Below, piece by piece: positions 43,728 to 51,815 of a DNA stretch of 64,000 nt. How positions within the stretch are numbered: position 1 is the first letter of the stretch; every line of letters starts with the position of its first letter. The position numbers were made by a program, and so were the translations under genes. Source of the stretch: Pseudomonas sp. PSB18 (GTDB lineage: Bacteria > Pseudomonadota > Gammaproteobacteria > Pseudomonadales > Pseudomonadaceae); NCBI RefSeq assembly GCF_014596565.1, contig NZ_NOIN01000005.1:186001-250000 (forward strand), written 5' to 3'. The notes beneath the pieces are model-generated. The model was not told the origin of the DNA. It searched no databases and worked only from the letters and a program-made list of their open reading frames with translations.

Positions 43728-44717
43728 ATGCGCCGCCCGCTGTTCCAACCGATCCTGCTGCGCCAGGTGCTCGCCCTCGGCGCGGTGCTGCTCGCCACCG
43801 GCCCTGCCGCCGCCAGCACCGCCTGGGTCTCGAACGAGAAAGACAACAGCCTGAGCCTGATCGACATGCAGAGCCTGGAAGTGGTGGAAACCCTGCCGGT
43901 GGGCCAGCGTCCGCGGGGCTTGCTGCTGTCCCACGACAATCGCCTGCTGTACATCTGCGCCAGCGATTCGGACCGGGTCCAGGTGATGGATGTCGCCACC
44001 CGCAAGATCATCAAGGAACTGCCATCCGGCAAAGACCCGGAGCAGTTTGCCCTGCACCCCAACGACCGCTGGCTCTACGTTTCCAACGAAGATGACGCCC
44101 TGGTGACCGTCATCGACACCCAGACCTCCGAGGTGCTGGGCCAGATCGGCGTCGGTGTCGAGCCCGAGGGCATGGCCGTCAGCCCTGACGGCAGGTGGAC
44201 CGTCAATACCAGTGAAACCACCAACATGCTGCACTGGATCGACACCAGCACCCAGACCCTGGCCGACAGCACCCTGGTGGATCAGCGACCGCGCTTCGTC
44301 GAGTTCAATCGCGACGGCACCCAGCTCTGGGCCTCGGCGGAGATCGGCGGCACCGTGACGATTCTCGATGTCGCCACCCGCAAGGTGCTCAAGACCCTGA
44401 CCTTCCAGATCAAGGGCGTTCACCCGGACAAGGTCCAGCCGGTGGGCATCAAGCTCAGCGCCGACGGCCAGTTGGCCTTTGTCGCCCTGGGCCCGGCCAA
44501 CCATGTGGCGGTGATCGACGCCAAGACCTTTGAAATCCTGGATTACCTGCTGGTGGGCCGCCGGGTCTGGCAGCTGGCATTCACCCCGGACCAGCGTCAG
44601 TTGCTGGCCACCAATGGCGTCAGCGGCGATGTCTCGGTGATCGACGTGCAGAGCCGCAAGGTGCTCAAATCGGTGAAAGTCGGGCGCTACCCCTGGGGTG
44701 TGGTGGTGACGCCATGA
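43728..44717 (+). CDS. PQQ-associated YVTN-type beta-propeller protein
   Basis: A 329-residue exported protein (signal region 'LALGAVLLATGPAAAS') made of repeats of the YVTN family: 'AWVSNEKDNSLSLIDMQSLE', 'LLYICASDSDRVQVMDVATR', 'WLYVSNEDDALVTVIDTQTS' and others, giving about seven blades. Proteins of this kind accompany PQQ-alcohol ABC systems; whether it binds PQQ, an alcohol or another protein is unknown. It overlaps the ATPase gene by four bases (ATGA). An ACAACAATAAGGAA tract forms its ribosome-binding region. Confidence 0.88.
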   Translation: MRRPLFQPILLRQVLALGAVLLATGPAAASTAWVSNEKDNSLSLIDMQSLEVVETLPVGQRPRGLLLSHDNRLLYICASDSDRVQVMDVATRKIIKELPSGKDPEQFALHPNDRWLYVSNEDDALVTVIDTQTSEVLGQIGVGVEPEGMAVSPDGRWTVNTSETTNMLHWIDTSTQTLADSTLVDQRPRFVEFNRDGTQLWASAEIGGTVTILDVATRKVLKTLTFQIKGVHPDKVQPVGIKLSADGQLAFVALGPANHVAVIDAKTFEILDYLLVGRRVWQLAFTPDQRQLLATNGVSGDVSVIDVQSRKVLKSVKVGRYPWGVVVTP

Positions 44718-45445
44718 ACGCCTTGGAGGTCAGCGACCTGAGCTTTGCCTACGGGCCGCGCGAAGCCCTCAAGCAGATGAAATTCAGCCTCGCCGCCGGG
44801 CGCTTCGCCGCGCTGCTGGGGCCCAACGGCGCCGGCAAATCGACCCTGATCGCCCTGCTCACGCGCCTTTACGATGTGCAGCGTGGCGAGATCCGTGTCG
44901 GCGGCCATTCCTTGCAGCATTCGCCACGGCCGGCCCTGCAACAGCTGGGCGTGGTGTTCCAGCAAAGCACCCTGGACCTGGACTTGAGCGTCGAACAGAA
45001 CCTGCGCTATCACCTCGCCTTGCACGGTTTGTCGCGGCGCGAAGGGATGGCCCGGATCGACGCCGAACTGGCCCGCCAGCAGTTGACCGAGCGACGTCAC
45101 GAGCGGGTCAGAGCGCTCAACGGAGGGCATCGTCGCCGGGTGGAAATCGCCCGGGCGCTGTTGCACGAACCTCGCCTGTTGCTGCTGGACGAACCCAGCG
45201 TCGGTCTCGATCCGGCCAGCCGCCAGGCCCTGGGCCGGCACATTCGCCAACTGTGTGACGAACACGGCATCAGCGTGCTCTGGACCACCCACCTGCTGGA
45301 TGAAGTACAACCCTGTGACGATCTGCTGATCGTGCACCAGGGCCACCTGGTCGCCAGCGGCCGCGCCGAGGCCGTGAGCCAGGAACATGGCGGCACCCTG
45401 GGCTCGGCCTTCACCCGCTTGACCACCTCGGGAGCCCAGGCATGA
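44714..45445 (+). CDS. ABC transporter ATP-binding protein, PQQ-associated
   Basis: A 243-residue ABC ATPase with Walker A 'GPNGAGKST', Q-loop region 'VVFQQSTLDLDLSVEQNLRY', Walker B 'RLLLLDEPSVGLD' and H-loop 'LWTTHLLDE'. The ABC signature, normally LSGGQ, reads 'ALNGGHRRRVEIARALL', with Asn-Gly-Gly-His in the core, a variant worth noting. The pattern is closest to drug- and polysaccharide-export ATPases (DrrA/NodI/CcmA type). It overlaps its neighbours on both sides by four bases, so it is translated with the propeller and the permease. Confidence 0.92.
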   Translation: MNALEVSDLSFAYGPREALKQMKFSLAAGRFAALLGPNGAGKSTLIALLTRLYDVQRGEIRVGGHSLQHSPRPALQQLGVVFQQSTLDLDLSVEQNLRYHLALHGLSRREGMARIDAELARQQLTERRHERVRALNGGHRRRVEIARALLHEPRLLLLDEPSVGLDPASRQALGRHIRQLCDEHGISVLWTTHLLDEVQPCDDLLIVHQGHLVASGRAEAVSQEHGGTLGSAFTRLTTSGAQA

Positions 45446-46233
45446 ACGCGTATTGGCAATGTTTCAGCGGCATCGTCATGCGCGAATGGCTGCGCTTCGT
45501 ACTGCAGCGCACACGACTGCTGAGCGCCCTGGTACGCCCGCTGCTGTGGCTGCTGGTGTTCGCCGCCGGCTTTCGGGCAGCACTGGGCATCGCGATCATT
45601 GCGCCCTACGACACCTACATTCCCTACGAGGTGTACATCGTGCCTGGGCTGGCCTGCATGATTCTGCTGTTCAACGGCATGCAGGGTTCGCTCTCGATGG
45701 TCTACGACCGGGAAATGGGCAGCATGCGAGTGCTGCTGACCAGCCCCCTGCCCCGGGCTTTCCTGCTCGCAAGCAAACTGTTGGCGACGTCGTTGATCTC
45801 GTTGCTGCAGGTCTACGCCTTCCTCGCCATCGCCTGGCTGTATGGCGTCCAGCCGCCGGCCATAGGGCTGTTGTTGGCGCTGCCGGCGCTGTTGTTGGTG
45901 GCGCTGATGCTCAGCGCCCTGGGCTTGCTGTTGTCCAACGCGATCCGGCAACTGGAGAACTTCGCCGGGGTGATGAACTTCGTGATTTTCCCGATGTTCT
46001 TCCTGTCCTCGGCGTTGTACCCACTGTGGAAGATGCTCGAGGCCAGTCCCTGGTTGTACTGGCTGTGTGCGGTGAACCCGTTCACCCACGGTGTGGAACT
46101 GCTGCGGTATGCCTTGTATGGGCAGTTCAACCTGCTGGCGATGACGGTGTGCACGGGGTTGACCCTGGTGTTCGCGCTAGCGGCGGTGTGGACCTTCAAC
46201 CCGCAACATGCGGCGCTGCGCAAGGCCGGTTGA
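45442..46233 (+). CDS. pedC: ABC-2-type permease (PedC-like), PQQ alcohol-oxidation cluster
   Basis: A 263-residue membrane protein with six predicted helices and the ABC-2 signature around 'PGLACMILLFNGMQGSLSMV', 'REMGSMRVLLTSPLPRAFLL' and 'FVIFPMFFLSSALYPLWKML'. ABC-2 permeases export substrates; with the ATPase it forms an efflux-type system, whereas the accompanying binding protein would suggest import. PedC-type permeases are known from phenylethanol degradation, but the transported molecule is not established. It starts inside the ATPase stop (ATGA). Confidence 0.9.
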   Translation: MNAYWQCFSGIVMREWLRFVLQRTRLLSALVRPLLWLLVFAAGFRAALGIAIIAPYDTYIPYEVYIVPGLACMILLFNGMQGSLSMVYDREMGSMRVLLTSPLPRAFLLASKLLATSLISLLQVYAFLAIAWLYGVQPPAIGLLLALPALLLVALMLSALGLLLSNAIRQLENFAGVMNFVIFPMFFLSSALYPLWKMLEASPWLYWLCAVNPFTHGVELLRYALYGQFNLLAMTVCTGLTLVFALAAVWTFNPQHAALRKAG

Positions 46234-46268
46234 TCCCGTCTCGGCATGCCTCTCGAAAGTGAACCCAC

Positions 46269-46356
46269 TGTGGGAGCGAGCCTGCTCGCGATAGCGGAGC
46301 TTCAGTCACATGCTTACTGACTGATCCACCGCTATCGCGAGCAGGCTCGCTCCCAC
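46269..46356. repeat. REP pair (inverted)
   Basis: Facing TGTGGGAGCGAGCCTGCTCG copies lie between the permease gene and the CxxCW gene. Confidence 0.9.
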
Positions 46357-46385
46357 GAGATCGGCGGCGTGCACGACTGAATTTA

Positions 46386-46397
46386 CGACTTTAGTAC
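46386..46397. promoter_or_regulatory. putative regulator box upstream of the CxxCW gene
   Basis: CGACTTTAGTAC followed by TGC, 80 bp upstream of the start codon. The distance and the TTAGTACTGC text match the box before the ABC operon. Confidence 0.45.
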
Positions 46398-46476
46398 TGC
46401 TTTCCCTGTCCATGGTCGCATTCCCAAGACCGCGACCCTGTCATGTAATGGACGCATAACAATAAGGATCAATCCT

Positions 46477-47010
46477 ATGCTCCGTTTACTGGCGGTCGTC
46501 TTGCTGGGCCTGTGGTTGAATGTCGCGCGGGCCGACACGGTGTTGTTTTCCCCCCAGGGCTATCGCATCGACCGGTATCGCAGCCCCACTCCCGACGCAG
46601 TGGAAGGCGCCCGGACGGTCGATACCCCGGCGTTGCAGCAATTGCTCGAACAGACACCCACCCCGGTGTTGATCGACGTCTACCGTCGGCCCTGGGTCCA
46701 GGGACGCTTCATCGACAACGAGCCCCACGCCAACCTCCCCGGCAGCCTCTGGCTGGCCAATACCGGCGACGGCGAGCTCGACTCGATCTGGCAGGATTAC
46801 TTCGCTTACCACCTGCGCCAGGCCACCGCCGGGCGGCAGGATCAACCGCTGGTCTTTTACTGCCGCTCCGATTGCTGGCTGAGCTGGAACGCGGTAAAAC
46901 GCGCCGCAGCCATGGGCTATAAGCATTTGTATTGGTACCGCGACGGCGTCGACGCATGGGAAGCTGCCCACCTACCCCTGCAAGCGGCGCGACCTGAACC
47001 GTTTCCCTGA
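46477..47010 (+). CDS. PQQ-dependent catabolism-associated CxxCW-motif protein (rhodanese-like)
   Basis: A 177-residue exported protein (signal peptide MLRLLAVVLLGLWLNVARA). A rhodanese-like fold is suggested by 'TPVLIDVYRRPWVQGRFIDN' and, at the active-site loop, 'LVFYCRSDCWLSWNAVKRAA', where C-R-S-D-C-W supplies the two Cys and Trp that name the family. It could handle sulfur or disulfide chemistry linked to the SoxYZ-like carrier or to the vicinal disulfide of the dehydrogenases; that link is inference. Its leader has ATAACAATAAGGAT (46456-46469). Confidence 0.9.
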   Translation: MLRLLAVVLLGLWLNVARADTVLFSPQGYRIDRYRSPTPDAVEGARTVDTPALQQLLEQTPTPVLIDVYRRPWVQGRFIDNEPHANLPGSLWLANTGDGELDSIWQDYFAYHLRQATAGRQDQPLVFYCRSDCWLSWNAVKRAAAMGYKHLYWYRDGVDAWEAAHLPLQAARPEPFP

Positions 47011-47059
47011 GCTTGAACGTGCGTGCAACTGCTCCAGCCCCAACACAATAACGAGGTGA

Positions 47060-47731
47060 ATGGCCATGTATAAAATCCTGATAGCCGACGATCACCCACT
47101 GTTTCGCGAAGCCATCCATAACGTCATCAGCGACGGTTTTCCGGGCAGCGAAGTCATGGAAACCGCCGACCTGGACAGCGCCCTGGCCCTGACCGCCGAG
47201 CATGACGACCTGGACCTGATTCTGCTGGACCTGAACATGCCCGGCATGCATGGCCTCAATGGCCTGATCAACCTGCGCAACGAGGCCCCGACCATTCCCG
47301 TGGTGATCGTCTCCGCCGAGCAGGACAAGCAGATTGTCTTGCAGGCCATCACCTACGGCGCGGTGGGGTTCATCACCAAGTCCTCGCCGCGCTCGCAGAT
47401 GACCGACGCCATCGAGCAGATCCTCAACGGCAACGTGTACCTGCCACCGGACATCATCCGCACCCAGAAGAACCCGGTCGGCCGGCGCCTGAACGAAACC
47501 CCGGCCTTCCCGCCCGAACTGCTCCAGGCCCTGACCCGCAAGCAACTGCTGGTGCTCGAGCGCATGACCAAGGGCGAATCGAACAAACAGATCGCCTACA
47601 CCCTCGACATCGCCGAAACCACGGTCAAGGCCCACGTCTCGGCGATTCTGCGCAAACTCAACGTGCACAACCGGGTGCAGGCGATCCTCAGTGCGGGGGA
47701 TATCGATTTCGGGGCGTATCTGCGGCGTTGA
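47060..47731 (+). CDS. agmR: LuxR-type response regulator AgmR/PedR1 (ErbR-like)
   Basis: A 223-residue two-component regulator: receiver with '[12 protein letters not shown]', phospho-Asp55 in '[13 protein letters not shown]' and Lys in '[10 protein letters not shown]', then a LuxR DNA-binding domain ('[20 protein letters not shown]', '[20 protein letters not shown]'). AgmR/ErbR activates PQQ biosynthesis and quinoprotein alcohol dehydrogenase genes in pseudomonads. It is convergent with the PAS hybrid kinase, its likely partner. A CACAATAACGAGG tract (47044-47056) precedes the start; ATG 47066 within the first codons is a possible alternative. Confidence 0.9.
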   Translation: MAMYKILIADDHPLFREAIHNVISDGFPGSEVMETADLDSALALTAEHDDLDLILLDLNMPGMHGLNGLINLRNEAPTIPVVIVSAEQDKQIVLQAITYGAVGFITKSSPRSQMTDAIEQILNGNVYLPPDIIRTQKNPVGRRLNETPAFPPELLQALTRKQLLVLERMTKGESNKQIAYTLDIAETTVKAHVSAILRKLNVHNRVQAILSAGDIDFGAYLRR

Positions 47732-47758
47732 TACGGTTCAAGCCATACACCTTGCTTC

Positions 47759-47884
47759 TGTGGCGAGGGGATTCATCCCCGCTGGGGCGCGAAGCGGCCC
47801 CAAAAATAGTTCAGTCGACACAAAGTCGGAATGCTTGAAAAGGGGCTGCTTCGCAGCCCAGCGGGGATAAATCCCCTCGCCACA
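47759..47884. repeat. second-type REP pair (TGTGGCGAGGGG family)
   Basis: Outer arms TGTGGCGAGGGGATTCATCC and a near-complement enclose inner GCGAAGCGGCCCC arms. It lies between the convergent agmR and hybrid kinase genes. Confidence 0.88.
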
Positions 47885-47896
47885 ATTGGATTCGGC

Positions 47897-50539
47897 TTAG
47901 TGGCTCTGGGGCTTGCCTAACAAATGACTCATCGCAATCTTCAACTTCATCGGCCGCACCGGTTTGTGCATCAGGGTGTGCCCGCGCTCGCGGATCTGTT
48001 GCTTGAGTTCGTTGCTGTAGTTGGCGGTGATCAGCATGGCCGGGATCGCTGACCTGCGGCGGGCGTTGATCCGGGCCACGGCGTCGACGCCGTTCTGGTC
48101 GTTGTCCAGGTGATAGTCGGCGATCAACAGGTCCACCTCGGCGTGGTCGCTGTCCACCTGGCGCACCAGGTCCTGTTCCGACAGCGCGGTGATGACCCGA
48201 CAGCCCCAGCCTTCCAGCAACGTGCGCATGCCTGCGCAGATCGCCGCGTCGTTATCCAGCACCCAGATCCGCGCCCCGCGCAAGCGCTCCAGCATCGGCT
48301 CGCTCATGTCCACGCACGGCACCGGCTTGGGCGCGGTGGCGCTCAGCGGCACGTCGATGGCGAACATCGAACCCTTGCCCGGCCACGAGCGTACATGAAT
48401 CCGATGGCCGAGGATCCCGGCGATCTTCTCGACAATCGCCAGGCCCAGGCCCAACCCGCGATCCTGGTTGGGACGCTGTACATCGCCGCGCTTGAACTCC
48501 TGGAAAATTTCCTCCAGGCGCTCTTCGGCAATGCCGATGCCGGAATCCCAGACCTGGATCGACACCCGCTGACCGTGGCGTCGGCACCCCAGCACCACGC
48601 GACCGCTAGGGGTGTAGCGGATGGCATTGCTCAGCAGGTTGCGCAGGATCCGGGCGAGTAGCTGCATGTCACTGCGCACTAGCACCGAACAGGGCACGAA
48701 GCGCAGCGCCAGCCCCTCGCTACGAGCGACCTGGGCGTACTCGGCGGCGAGGTTGTCGAGCAGTTCGCTGAGGGCGAACGGCGCGATGTCCGCCTTGATC
48801 ACCCCGGCATCGAGCTTGGAGATGTCCACCAGGGTACCCAGCAGGTTCTCCACGTCCTGCAAGGAGTTGCTGACGTTGCGCACCAGATGCGCATTCGCCA
48901 CCGGCTCACGCCGTTCGAGCAAGGCGCTGGTAAACAGTCGCGCGGCGTTGAGCGGTTGCAGCAGATCGTGGCTGACCGCCGCCAGGAACTTGGTCTTCGA
49001 CAGGTTGGCCTGCTCGGCCTCGCGCTTGGCTTCGCGCAGGCGCAGTTCCACGCGGCTGCGCTCGTCGATCTCGCGCAACAACTGTTCGTTGAGCGTCGTC
49101 AGTTCAGCCGTGCGCTCCTGGACCCGCTGTTCCAGGTTCTGATAGGCCTGGTGCAGCGCCTCGGCGGTGCGGCGTCGTTCGGTGATATCACGGATCAGCA
49201 CGAAGATCCCCACCACCTCGCCATTGGCCAGGCGGTTCGGCACGTAGGAACGCAACATGTAGCGTTCCTGGTTGTTGATGTTGGTTTCGGCGAACTCGAA
49301 CGTCACGCTCTCCCCGGCGAGCGCCCGGGCCACGTAGGCTTCCAGGCGCTGGTAATGCTGCTCGCTGTGGGCTTCGCGCAGGCTCTGGCCGAGCATCACG
49401 CCACGGGGCCAGCAATACCATTGCTCGTAGACCTTGTTGGTGAATTCATAGACCAGGTCGGCATTGACGTAGGCGATCAGCGCCGGCACATGGTCGGTGA
49501 TCAGGCGGATCCAGCGCTCGCTTTCGCTCAACGCCTCGGCATGCTGGTAGCGCTCGGTGATGTCGGTGAAGGTGTTGACGTAGCCACCGGTGGGCAGCGG
49601 ATGGGTGCGGATTTCCAGGACCCGCCCATCGGAGAGGCGCTGCTCGCGTTCATGAATCAATCGACCGTTGCTGTCGCGGCTGGCCGGGGTCAACAGTTGC
49701 AGCTCGCTGTCGGCAATCACTTCGCTGAACGGCCGGTGGGCCGCCATCGGGGCCAGACCGCTGAGCTCCAGGAAGCGCCGGTTCCACAACTCCAGCACAC
49801 CCTGGGCGTTGACCATCGCCACGCCCTGGGAGAGGTTGTCCACCGCACGCTGCAACAGGTGAGACTTCTGCGCGATGGCCTGCTCGCGGCGCACGGTTTC
49901 ACTGAGTTTCACGTCGGTGATGTCGGTGAACAGGATCACCCGGCCACCCTCCTGGGTCGGCCGCTCGCTGACCTGCAACCAGCGGCCGTTCTGCAGGCGA
50001 TACAGCACATGCTCATCATCCTGGCCGCGGTTTTCTTCGCTGAACAAGCCGTTGGCGGTCATCAGGCGCTTGACCTCGCCCAGGCGCATCCCGGCCATGA
50101 TGCGCACCCGACTGTGGGCCCAGAACGCCTTGAAGCGGCTGTTGAACAGGACGATGCGTTGTTGTGCGTCGAACAGCACGAACGCATCGGAAATACTTTC
50201 GATGGCATCGATCAGGTGCCGATGGGCCGTTTCCGCCCGCAACCGCGCCTCACCGAGCAGATGATTGCCGGTCTTGAGCTCGGCCATGGCCTGGTTCAGC
50301 GCATCGGTGCGCTCGCGCACCTGCTCGGCCAGCACCACCGAATGCTGGAACGCCGCATACGGGTCGCTGCCCCGGGTTACGCCGGACTCCACCCGTTCGA
50401 TCAACGCGGCGTTGATGCGCTGCAACTTGTGGTTTTCGTGTTGCAGTCCGGCGATCTGCGCTTGCAGATCAGCGATGACCGGGGACGCGATGGCGGGCAA
50501 TGGCAACTCCGGTGAAGGTCTGGTTGATGTGCATGCCAT
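47897..50539 (-). CDS. PAS hybrid sensor histidine kinase/response regulator (PedS1/ErcS'-like)
   Basis: An 880-residue soluble kinase. It has an N-terminal coiled coil (residues ~22-55 and 75-110), three PAS domains (about 110-220, 235-340, 350-465), a second coiled coil, HisKA with phospho-His in 'LAAVSHDLLQPLNAARLFTS' and HATPase_c ('NLLSNAIRYTPSG', 'DSGIGI', 'GLGLGLAIVEKIA'). A receiver follows ('VLDNDAAICAG', phospho-Asp in 'LLIADYHLD', Lys in 'LMHKPVRP'). The start overlaps the end of the FIST gene by 71 bases but has GGAG nine bases upstream, so the pair is probably translationally coupled. The FIST protein may supply the sensory input; AgmR is the likely output. Confidence 0.92.
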   Translation of the reverse strand: MACTSTRPSPELPLPAIASPVIADLQAQIAGLQHENHKLQRINAALIERVESGVTRGSDPYAAFQHSVVLAEQVRERTDALNQAMAELKTGNHLLGEARLRAETAHRHLIDAIESISDAFVLFDAQQRIVLFNSRFKAFWAHSRVRIMAGMRLGEVKRLMTANGLFSEENRGQDDEHVLYRLQNGRWLQVSERPTQEGGRVILFTDITDVKLSETVRREQAIAQKSHLLQRAVDNLSQGVAMVNAQGVLELWNRRFLELSGLAPMAAHRPFSEVIADSELQLLTPASRDSNGRLIHEREQRLSDGRVLEIRTHPLPTGGYVNTFTDITERYQHAEALSESERWIRLITDHVPALIAYVNADLVYEFTNKVYEQWYCWPRGVMLGQSLREAHSEQHYQRLEAYVARALAGESVTFEFAETNINNQERYMLRSYVPNRLANGEVVGIFVLIRDITERRRTAEALHQAYQNLEQRVQERTAELTTLNEQLLREIDERSRVELRLREAKREAEQANLSKTKFLAAVSHDLLQPLNAARLFTSALLERREPVANAHLVRNVSNSLQDVENLLGTLVDISKLDAGVIKADIAPFALSELLDNLAAEYAQVARSEGLALRFVPCSVLVRSDMQLLARILRNLLSNAIRYTPSGRVVLGCRRHGQRVSIQVWDSGIGIAEERLEEIFQEFKRGDVQRPNQDRGLGLGLAIVEKIAGILGHRIHVRSWPGKGSMFAIDVPLSATAPKPVPCVDMSEPMLERLRGARIWVLDNDAAICAGMRTLLEGWGCRVITALSEQDLVRQVDSDHAEVDLLIADYHLDNDQNGVDAVARINARRRSAIPAMLITANYSNELKQQIRERGHTLMHKPVRPMKLKIAMSHLLGKPQSH

Positions 50540-51632
50540 TGAACTGTTCTCCGTAGGTGTTGAAACCCATCACCCGTTGTTTGCACAGGAACTGGCCGAT
50601 CTGCTCCAGGCCGCCGCGATCTTCCAGCTCCAGGCGCCTGAGGAAGCAGTCGCAGCCGATGGTCAGCAACAGATCGCCGAGCCGCGCCTGCAAGCCGTCA
50701 AAAAGGTTTTCCAGGTTGGTCAACAAGGGGCCCGGGGTCATGGCCGTGAGGACGATGCCGTTCTCCACCGCGCAGTAGAAACTCAGGCTCAGGTCCGGGT
50801 GCACCTGCTGGACGGCCCGCACGTAATACTGGTCGTTGATGCGTACCGCCAGCGGATGGGCGGCGAACACCCGGTAGTCGAGGGCGCTCACCGGCACGCC
50901 GATATGCCGGGCGTATTCCTCGGCGGCGGGTTCAGCGTTGAGTTCATAGACCCGGCGCGAAGCGCTGTCGGCGCCGGTCACCACCAGTTTCTCTTCCCGG
51001 GGCAGGATGTGATGGGTGGTGAAGACCTCGAATTCCAGCCAGGTATTGATCAGCACCACCACGGCCGCGCCGCTGTGGAACTGGCCTTCGAAGTACACGT
51101 GGGTGTGGGTCAGGTAATTGTCGTCGCCGGCCGAACCGCCAAAATGCGGGATGTCCCCCAGGGCAGCGCTCAGCGCCGCGAGCACCATCTCTTCGCGGCT
51201 GGACAGACCGTCGAGCAGGGTCAGCGCAAAGCTGTGCCCCTTGATCGGTGCCAGGGCATTGCTGCGACAGCCGCTCGCCAGGCGCTCGACCATCTGCTGG
51301 GCGTCGATCAGGCTGAAGTGGCCCATTTCACCGATCAACTCGGCGGCAATGGAAAAATGCCGGTGATCGAACCCCACGGCTGTCACGCAGTTGCGACCAT
51401 AACCCTGGGCGGTGATTTCCCCGGCACTGGTGCAGCCCACCAGGCGAATCCCGCCGAAGCTCCGGGACAATGCCTGGCCGAGGGCCGGCAGGTCGTATTC
51501 AGCGGAACAGAAAAACAGCACGAAGCCCAGATACGGATGCAGCAACTGCCGCGCCAGTTCCTGGGCCACTTGCTCGACATCCGTTGCCTGGGACATCGCG
51601 CTTACCACGCCTTCGCTCTGGGCCTGCTGCAT
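50469..51632 (-). CDS. FIST-domain sensory protein
   Basis: A 387-residue cytoplasmic protein with FIST_N ('FVLFFCSAEYDLPALGQALS', 'IRLVGCTSAGEITAQGYGRN', 'IPHFGGSAGDDNYLTHTHVY') and FIST_C ('VLTAMTPGPLLTNLENLFDG', 'LGDLLLTIGCDCFLRRLELE', 'VMGFNTYGEQFNGMHINQTF'). FIST proteins are stand-alone or fused signal-input domains, probably for small ligands such as amino acids. It lies upstream of, and overlaps by 71 bases, the hybrid kinase, and a putative regulator box is 57 bp upstream. GGAGG lies five to six bases before ATG 51632; a frame extending to 51812 was rejected because its N-terminus is not FIST-like. Confidence 0.9.
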   Translation of the reverse strand: MQQAQSEGVVSAMSQATDVEQVAQELARQLLHPYLGFVLFFCSAEYDLPALGQALSRSFGGIRLVGCTSAGEITAQGYGRNCVTAVGFDHRHFSIAAELIGEMGHFSLIDAQQMVERLASGCRSNALAPIKGHSFALTLLDGLSSREEMVLAALSAALGDIPHFGGSAGDDNYLTHTHVYFEGQFHSGAAVVVLINTWLEFEVFTTHHILPREEKLVVTGADSASRRVYELNAEPAAEEYARHIGVPVSALDYRVFAAHPLAVRINDQYYVRAVQQVHPDLSLSFYCAVENGIVLTAMTPGPLLTNLENLFDGLQARLGDLLLTIGCDCFLRRLELEDRGGLEQIGQFLCKQRVMGFNTYGEQFNGMHINQTFTGVAIARHRVPGHR

Positions 51633-51688
51633 CTTCGCCTCCGTGACAGGAGCCTTGAGTGTACGAAGCCGCGCCGGGCCCACGAATG

Positions 51689-51700
51689 CTACTTGGGTAG
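51689..51700. promoter_or_regulatory. putative regulator box upstream of the FIST gene (best dyad)
   Basis: CTACTTGGGTAG: a perfect CTAC-N4-GTAG dyad, preceded by GAATG. It lies 57 bp upstream of the FIST-kinase pair. Confidence 0.5.
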
Positions 51701-51794
51701 CGGGTGTGCGCTTCCATGGGATGAGAACGGTGGCGGCCCGGGCCGCGATGCGCACGGCTGGGGCCACCACAAACTCTCGAACACCGAATCCCTT

Positions 51795-51811
51795 TGTGGC
51801 GAGGGGATTCA
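51795..51811 (+). repeat. half REP of the second type
   Basis: A single left arm, TGTGGCGAGGGGATTCA, with no partner; it abuts the porin stop codon. It looks like a remnant of a pair. Confidence 0.6.
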
Positions 51812-51815
51812 CTTT

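Noticed and set aside
42450..44504. A ~680-codon open frame on the minus strand
   Set aside because: It is antisense to the ABC binding-protein and propeller genes, both of which have clear domains and signal peptides; the antisense product is low-complexity Gly/Gln/His-rich.
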